From the NCBI GenBank assembly GCA_013874835.1, contig CP059430.1:1-64000 (forward strand): 64,000 bases of DNA. The letters are read 5' to 3'. Below, piece after piece: positions 58,729-64,000 of this stretch (the stretch's first letter is position 1; each line of letters begins with the position of its first letter). The DNA is from Carnobacteriaceae bacterium zg-84. Lineage in GTDB: Bacteria; Bacillota; Bacilli; Lactobacillales; Aerococcaceae. Below the pieces are notes generated by a model. That model saw only the letters and a list, made by a program, of their open reading frames with translations. It did not search any database and was not told the origin of the DNA. The translations under genes were made by a program, and so were the position numbers.

Positions 58729-61107
58729 ATGGAAAATAAATTTACACAACTTAGTTTAGATGTATTAGCTCTTGCAAAAGAGCAAACAAGAAGGTCACGA
58801 CATGCGTTTATCGGATCTGAAGATTTGTTATTAGCTTTAGTGATGACAAAAAATAGTATTGCAGGAAGTGTTTTAAATCGTTACGTATCTGTTGAAGATG
58901 TGGCAAATTGTATTGATGTGAATATGGATACAAGTGTAAATGTCAAAAATGTCACGTATTCAGCTAAAATGAATCGTATTTTAGACAATGCTTTAGAAAT
59001 CTCTGAAAGATTGCAGTCCAATTTAGTAGGGACAGAACATTTATTATTAGGAATATTGAGCGAAGATGTAAAAGCTACACAAATTTTAAATCGTTTAAAA
59101 GTAGATGTTCAACGATTAGTCAAAGATATTTATCGTGAAATTGGTTTTTCAATCAATGAAAAAACAGGTGATTTAGAGGATAAAAAACAAAGTAAAACGC
59201 CTGTTTTAGATGCTTTAACAAGAGATTTAACAGAACAAGCCGTTGCGGGAAAAATTAGTAAAATTATTGGAAGAGAAACGGAAACAAGACGTATTTTACA
59301 AGTGCTTTCTCGTAAAAATAAAAATAATCCTGTTTTAGTTGGCGAACCTGGTGTCGGAAAAACAGCAGTCATTGAAGCTTTGGCAAATTTATTAGTTAAC
59401 CAAGAAGTACCTAAATCGTTACAAGGAAAAAGACTACTTAGCCTAGACGTAGGTAGTTTGGTAGCAGGAACAAAATATCGTGGTGAGTTTGAAGAACGTA
59501 TGAAACGTATCGTTGATGAAATTTTGTTTAGTGGCGATATTATTTTATTTATTGATGAAATTCATATGTTAGTCGGTGCAGGTGGATCAGAAGGTTCAGT
59601 AGATGCAGCAAATATTTTGAAACCAGCTCTAGCTAGAGGGGAAATTCAAATTATTGGGGCAACAACATTTTCAGAATATCAAAAAAATATTGAAAAAGAT
59701 GCTGCCTTAGAAAGACGTTTTGCACCAGTATCTATTGATGAACCAACCCCTGAAAAAACATTTGATATGTTGAACATGATTATTTCTGAGTTTGAGCAGT
59801 ATCACGGGGTATCCATTCCTGCAGATGTCATTAAAGAAGCTGTTTACTTATCTTCCCGTTATATTTCTGATCGTAAATTACCAGATAAAGCCATTGACTT
59901 GATTGATGAAGCAGCCTCTAAATTGATACTTGATTTATGTCAAAATCAAAAAGAAGAACCAACAGCTATTTTAGAGGATACCATTCAACAACAATTATCG
60001 GCAAAAGATTTTGAACAAGCAGGTGCGTCGTTTAAACAACTTGTGTCGACGATGAAAAAGCAAGAAAAACAAAAAGAAACAGTTAAAAAAATACCGGTAC
60101 TAAGTCAAAGAGATATTGCTCAAGTTGTGTCGTCTTGGACAGGGGTACCCGTTACAGAATTGGAGAAAAAAGAAAGTCAACGTTTGTTGAGAATGGAAAA
60201 AGAATTGCATAAACGTGTCATTGGGCAAGATAAAGCGGTTAGTGCTGTTTCCAGAGCGATAAGACGATCTAAGAGTGGTATGGGAGATCCAAAAAAACCG
60301 ATTGGTTCATTTTTATTTTTAGGGCCAACAGGTGTAGGGAAAACAGAATTAGCAAAAGCTCTTGCAGATATTTTATTTGGTAGTGAAGATAAAATGATTC
60401 GAGTGGACATGTCTGAGTTTATGGATAGACATAGTACGAGTCGATTTATTGGTTCGCCTCCTGGGTTTGTCGGATATGATGAGGGGGGACAACTGACTGA
60501 AAAAGTGAGACGTCAACCATATTCTGTTATTTTATTTGATGAAATGGAAAAAGCACATCCAGATGTGTTTAATATTTTGTTGCAAATTTTAGACGATGGA
60601 TATGTTACAGACGCAAAAGGTAGACGAGTTGATTTTAGAAATACAATTTTAATCTTAACATCTAATATTGGTGCAACATTATTACGTGATGAGAAAAAAG
60701 TAGGGTTTGGTGCTGCAGTTAGTCAAGACCAAATGGCTATGGAAAAAACGATTCGTGATGAATTGAAAAAAGTTGTTCGTCCAGAGTTTTTAAACCGTAT
60801 TGATGAAATTGTTGTATTCCATTCACTTGAACAAGAGCATGTATATCAAATTGTTAAATTATTGATGAAAGATACATTGAAACGTTTAGAAGACTTAGGT
60901 GCAACTGTCAGTGTATCATCAAGCGTCATCAAAAAAATTGCGAAAGACGGATTTGATATTGAGTATGGAGCACGTCCAATTAAGCGTGCTATCCAAAAAG
61001 AGATTGAAGATAAATTGAGTGAAAAGCTCTTGGATGGAACAATTCGACAAGACAGTCATGTTAAAATCGGGTTAAAACAAGATGCAATTACCATTCATGT
61101 GAAATAA
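58729..61107 (+). CDS. clpC: Clp protease ATPase subunit ClpC
   Basis: ClpC is a Hsp100 unfoldase that feeds substrates to ClpP. The 792-residue protein has the N-terminal Clp-N repeats and AAA+ domain 1 (GEPGVGKTAVIEALAN, then IILFIDEIHMLVGAG). A short middle domain precedes AAA+ domain 2 (LFLGPTGVGKTELAKALA, then SVILFDEMEKAHPDVFN), and the ClpX-type C-terminal segment ends the chain. ATG 58729 matches the family start MENKFT; ATG 58711 lies inside ctsR. The McsA/McsB arginine-kinase genes found between ctsR and clpC in Bacillus are absent here, as in many Lactobacillales. Confidence 0.96.
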   Translation: MENKFTQLSLDVLALAKEQTRRSRHAFIGSEDLLLALVMTKNSIAGSVLNRYVSVEDVANCIDVNMDTSVNVKNVTYSAKMNRILDNALEISERLQSNLVGTEHLLLGILSEDVKATQILNRLKVDVQRLVKDIYREIGFSINEKTGDLEDKKQSKTPVLDALTRDLTEQAVAGKISKIIGRETETRRILQVLSRKNKNNPVLVGEPGVGKTAVIEALANLLVNQEVPKSLQGKRLLSLDVGSLVAGTKYRGEFEERMKRIVDEILFSGDIILFIDEIHMLVGAGGSEGSVDAANILKPALARGEIQIIGATTFSEYQKNIEKDAALERRFAPVSIDEPTPEKTFDMLNMIISEFEQYHGVSIPADVIKEAVYLSSRYISDRKLPDKAIDLIDEAASKLILDLCQNQKEEPTAILEDTIQQQLSAKDFEQAGASFKQLVSTMKKQEKQKETVKKIPVLSQRDIAQVVSSWTGVPVTELEKKESQRLLRMEKELHKRVIGQDKAVSAVSRAIRRSKSGMGDPKKPIGSFLFLGPTGVGKTELAKALADILFGSEDKMIRVDMSEFMDRHSTSRFIGSPPGFVGYDEGGQLTEKVRRQPYSVILFDEMEKAHPDVFNILLQILDDGYVTDAKGRRVDFRNTILILTSNIGATLLRDEKKVGFGAAVSQDQMAMEKTIRDELKKVVRPEFLNRIDEIVVFHSLEQEHVYQIVKLLMKDTLKRLEDLGATVSVSSSVIKKIAKDGFDIEYGARPIKRAIQKEIEDKLSEKLLDGTIRQDSHVKIGLKQDAITIHVK

Positions 61108-61114
61108 ATAGATG

Positions 61115-61144
61115 AAAAACTACATTGAAAAATGTAGTTTTTTT
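61115..61144 (+). terminator. Terminator after clpC
   Basis: AAAAACTACATT (61115-61126) and AATGTAGTTTTTTT (61131-61144) form a 12-bp stem with a T run. Confidence 0.9.
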
Positions 61145-61203
61145 GTGCAAAAAAGAGTTGAAATGGCATATATACATAATAGAAAACATGAAGGAGGAAA
61201 ACA

Positions 61204-63072
61204 ATGAAAAAATGGTTAATGATCGGTGTCTGTTTGTTGAGTGTGTTTTGTTCAACGCAAGTATTTGCAACAGATACAGTTGTGACGATGAGAGATTCCA
61301 AAGAATCTGGAGTTGTGTATGTGGAAGAGGAGGATTTTCATACAGCATTGAGTTATGATGATGTTTTAGTTTCAGATGATGATGTGTTATTTTGTTTAGA
61401 TCCCACAACATTAGTAAACGGAAAAGAGTATCAGACGAAAGTGTTCTCAAATGAAGAGATTATTACAGGAGAGAAACAAAAAAAGATTGATGCTTCTTTA
61501 AAAGAAAAATTGTCTTTAACAACATATTTTGGGTATGCCATCCAAGTATCCGATAAACACTATCATTATACACAAATGCTTGTTTGGGAAAACTTAGGGT
61601 ATCGCATTGCAAAAGTAACAGGTACACTTTCTTTAGAAGAGTATCAACAGTTTAAAGAAAATGTGACAAAGAAAATCGAACAGTACAAAAAATATACAAG
61701 TTGGCATAATCAAACTGTTACAGTAACTTTAGGAGAACGTGCTGTACTTGAGGATTTGAATGGTTTAGTGTCTCAGTTGATTATTCCAGAGCAGATTGAA
61801 GGGTGGAAGATAGAACGTATTGATAATCGCTTAATATTAACACCAACTTCCTCTGCTAATACAACGATACTATCGTTTTACCAAGAAAAACAACCACAAC
61901 ATCATGGTATGTCATTTATTTATCAGCGAGAGCATTCGCAAACATTAGGAAAATTTAAATTAGACACGGAGAGATTTTCAACCGTTCGCTTGAATTTAAT
62001 TAAAAAGAAAGATGTTGTCGTACATAAAGTGGATCGTAATGGCAAAGGATTACAAGGGGCAAACATTGGTGTCTATGAAGGGAATCAATTAATCGATATG
62101 TTAGAAACAGACGAAAATGGGAATGTTACATTTTCAAATTTAAATATAGAAAAGCACTATACAATTAAAGAAGTCAAAGCACCAGATGGATTTTTGTTAA
62201 ATCCAGAAGTCTATTCTGATGAATTGGGCACTATCACGATTGTAGACGATAAACAACCAACCATACAGTCGAAAGCGACAACGATGTATCATCAAAAACA
62301 AAGTTATCCATTTGAGAAACATGTAGAAGCTGTTGTGCTATCCAATTTAGTGAAAGATAAAACATATATGCTTGTAGTAAAACAGCTTGATACATCAGGT
62401 AAAGTATTGAAAGAACAACGTCGTTCATTTGTTGCGAACGGTACTCAAGACGAACAGTCCTTCGAGTTTGAAGGGTATGAAGATACAGTTATATATGCAG
62501 ATGAATTATATTTGAATGATGTGTTGATTACAACGCATCTTGATTTAAAAAATCAAGATCAAACGGTGTATGCACTACATCCGAAGATTCAAACGTATGT
62601 GAATAAAGTGGATGATACTTATGTTGATACAATCAATTATGAGGGGTTTAAACAAGGGGAAGTACTTGTCAAAACATGGATAACACCACTTGGTAAAGAA
62701 GATATTGTTGTTGAGCCGACAGAGAAAATTTATTCGGTAGATGAAAAAGGCAGTCTATCTGTTGCGCTAGATAAAGTAAATTTAGATGCTCTTGATGAGG
62801 GGAAATATGTAGTAATGGAACAAATTTTTGATTACTCTCAAAAAGAAAAAGGTGCTTTACTTGCTGAACATACGGATACTAATTCGCAAGAACAGTCTTT
62901 TGAGAAAGAAGCAACAGAAGAAACAACTCAAACAGTTGAAGAAACGACACAAAAACAAGACGATGCCCTACCAGAAACAGGAGAGCATAATGCTGTGTAT
63001 TTATTGGTTATTGGTAGTGTATGTATTTGTTTAGGTATACGAGGTCTATTGATTAAAAAACTAGAGAAATAA
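61204..63072 (+). CDS. LPETG-anchored surface protein with thioester, SpaA-like and VaFE-like domains
   Basis: The 622-residue protein has a signal peptide (cleavage after about residue 22) and an N-terminal domain with Cys64 (VLFCLDP) and Gln124 in YTQMLVW. This matches the Cys and TQxxxW motifs of thioester adhesin domains that bond covalently to host proteins. A SpaA/Cna-B-like domain (about 271-350, KVDRNGKGLQGANIGVYEG, then TIKEVKAPDGF) has the Lys and Glu expected for an isopeptide bond. Two VaFE-like domains (about 355-460 and 461-565), a Thr/Glu/Gln-rich spacer and LPETG (589-593) with a membrane segment and KKLEK tail follow. GAAGGAGG precedes the start. Sortase A, not the class B enzyme of this window, is the likely anchor. 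Confidence 0.88.
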   Translation: MKKWLMIGVCLLSVFCSTQVFATDTVVTMRDSKESGVVYVEEEDFHTALSYDDVLVSDDDVLFCLDPTTLVNGKEYQTKVFSNEEIITGEKQKKIDASLKEKLSLTTYFGYAIQVSDKHYHYTQMLVWENLGYRIAKVTGTLSLEEYQQFKENVTKKIEQYKKYTSWHNQTVTVTLGERAVLEDLNGLVSQLIIPEQIEGWKIERIDNRLILTPTSSANTTILSFYQEKQPQHHGMSFIYQREHSQTLGKFKLDTERFSTVRLNLIKKKDVVVHKVDRNGKGLQGANIGVYEGNQLIDMLETDENGNVTFSNLNIEKHYTIKEVKAPDGFLLNPEVYSDELGTITIVDDKQPTIQSKATTMYHQKQSYPFEKHVEAVVLSNLVKDKTYMLVVKQLDTSGKVLKEQRRSFVANGTQDEQSFEFEGYEDTVIYADELYLNDVLITTHLDLKNQDQTVYALHPKIQTYVNKVDDTYVDTINYEGFKQGEVLVKTWITPLGKEDIVVEPTEKIYSVDEKGSLSVALDKVNLDALDEGKYVVMEQIFDYSQKEKGALLAEHTDTNSQEQSFEKEATEETTQTVEETTQKQDDALPETGEHNAVYLLVIGSVCICLGIRGLLIKKLEK

Positions 63073-63133
63073 ACGAATTTCATTTAAAATAAAAAGCATC
63101 ACAGAGTCATTATACAGTAAAAGAGGAATAAAC

Positions 63134-64000
63134 ATGGAAGATGCTTTATATTGGGCAAAACAAATTCAAAAAGGTGCTATATCTGCTGAAGAACTGTTAT
63201 TAGAAACGATAAAAAAGATAGAGAATATCAATCCACAATTAAATGCTGTTGTGCGCACACGATACGATAAAGCTTTATATGAAATACAGACAAGACCATT
63301 ATCTAAGACAATGTATAAAGGTGTGCCTATTTTATTAAAAGATTTAGGACAAAATCTAAAAGGAGAACTTAATACATGTGGTAGTTCTTTGTTACAAAAC
63401 AATGTATCTAATCATACAGACAATCTCGTTAAAAAAATAGAAGAATTAGGATTTATTGTGATTGGGCAAACAAACGCAGCAGAGTTTGGATTTACTAATT
63501 TTACAGACAATATGTTATATGGTACGACAAGAAATCCTGTTGATATGACAAGACATGCGGGCGGTTCCAGTGGAGGTGCTGCTAGTGCGGTTGCCGGTGA
63601 TATGATTCCTTTGGCTCTGGCAAGTGACGGAGGAGGGTCAATTCGTATTCCGGCTAGTTGGACAGGTACAATCGGACTAAAGCCGAGCAGAGGGCGTATT
63701 CCTGTTGGACCATTTAGTTACCGAGGGTGGCAAGGAGCATCTATTCATTTTGCTATTACAAAAAGCGTACGAGATACAAAAGACTTATTCTATGCACTTC
63801 AAACAGAACAGTGGGAAAGTCCCTTTACCTTGCCTTTAAATAAAGAGCTACCTATGATTAAGCCTTTAAAAATTGCATATAGCACCAAGTCACCGGTAGG
63901 AACACCGGTTTCGGATGCTGCGAAAAATGCTGTTTATTATACAGTACAAATGCTAAAAGAACTGGGTTGTATTGTAGAAGAAGCAACACCTAAATTAGAC
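63134..64000 (+). CDS. Amidase signature family protein (partial, cut by window end)
   Basis: The frame stays open for 289 codons to the last base. Amidase signature enzymes hydrolyse amide bonds with a Ser-Ser-Lys triad. The sequence shows the Lys in GVPILLKDLGQ, the Gly/Ser-rich motif HAGGSSGGAASAVAGDM and the substrate loop SDGGGSIRIPASWTG, all intact. It resembles GatA but could be a stand-alone amidase of the NylA/6-aminohexanoate type; no gatC or gatB is adjacent, so a tRNA amidotransferase role is not supported. AGAGGA lies upstream. No terminator separates it from the surface protein before it. Confidence 0.85.
   Translation, partial: MEDALYWAKQIQKGAISAEELLLETIKKIENINPQLNAVVRTRYDKALYEIQTRPLSKTMYKGVPILLKDLGQNLKGELNTCGSSLLQNNVSNHTDNLVKKIEELGFIVIGQTNAAEFGFTNFTDNMLYGTTRNPVDMTRHAGGSSGGAASAVAGDMIPLALASDGGGSIRIPASWTGTIGLKPSRGRIPVGPFSYRGWQGASIHFAITKSVRDTKDLFYALQTEQWESPFTLPLNKELPMIKPLKIAYSTKSPVGTPVSDAAKNAVYYTVQMLKELGCIVEEATPKLD

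Overview
The window reads as the origin end of a low-GC Firmicutes chromosome, most probably order Lactobacillales. It begins in the dnaA leader, runs dnaA-dnaN-yaaA-recF-gyrB-gyrA, and carries the Bacilli-type blocks rpsF-ssb-rpsR / rplI-dnaB and rpsL-rpsG-fusA / tuf. Supporting clues are a Ser-rich-adhesin-type accessory Sec locus, ctsR-clpC without mcsA/mcsB, a CcpN-PDRP-PPDK cassette, and sortase-type surface proteins. The genus cannot be fixed by eye; the complete 16S gene (22129-23682) would settle it. Every confident gene is on the + strand except one IS30-family transposase.

Layout. 1-8.7 kb: initiation and topology genes, with an oriC between dnaA and dnaN (DnaA boxes, a GC-rich spacer, DnaA-trios, an AT tract). 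8.7-10.0 kb: a complete IS30-family element abutting the 3' end of gyrA. 10.2-12.2 kb: a secreted coiled-coil protein ending in a truncated sorting motif, followed by a class B sortase. 12.3-15.4 kb: rpsF-ssb-rpsR, a canonical parS site inside a 50-bp perfect palindrome, then rplI-dnaB. 15.5-20.2 kb: str operon and tuf. 20.2-21.7 kb: a largely empty AT-rich gap and a gene resembling competence regulator ComK. 21.9-27.8 kb: one rRNA operon (16S, tRNA-Ala, 23S, 5S) with eight tRNAs behind it.

28.0-32.3 kb: a CcpN-like regulator, the PPDK regulatory protein and pyruvate phosphate dikinase, with a twin operator-like repeat at the promoter. 32.3-43.1 kb: accessory Sec locus secY2-asp1-asp2-asp3-secA2-gtfA-gtfB plus a small asp4-like gene, with no serine-rich adhesin substrate in the window. 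43.1-56.8 kb: purine biosynthesis in two transcription units (purE-purK-lipoprotein, then purL-C-F-M-N-H-D), with PurR-box-like sites before each. 56.9-58.1 kb: an unrecognised cassette encoding a four-helix membrane protein and a secreted protein. 58.2-61.1 kb: ctsR-clpC with a CtsR operator. 61.2-63.1 kb: an LPETG-anchored protein with a probable internal-thioester domain. 63.1 kb to the end: a partial amidase.

Themes. Replication, segregation (parS) and translation genes cluster at the origin. Three loci concern the cell surface: the truncated-signal protein with SrtB, accessory Sec with its glycosyltransferases, and the thioester adhesin. Hand-sampled lines suggest GC skew is C-rich on the + strand in the first ~9 kb and strongly G-rich beyond ~28 kb, which is unexpected for a single leading-strand arm. 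The best candidates for something undescribed are the truncated-LPxTG/SrtB pair and the 57-58 kb cassette.
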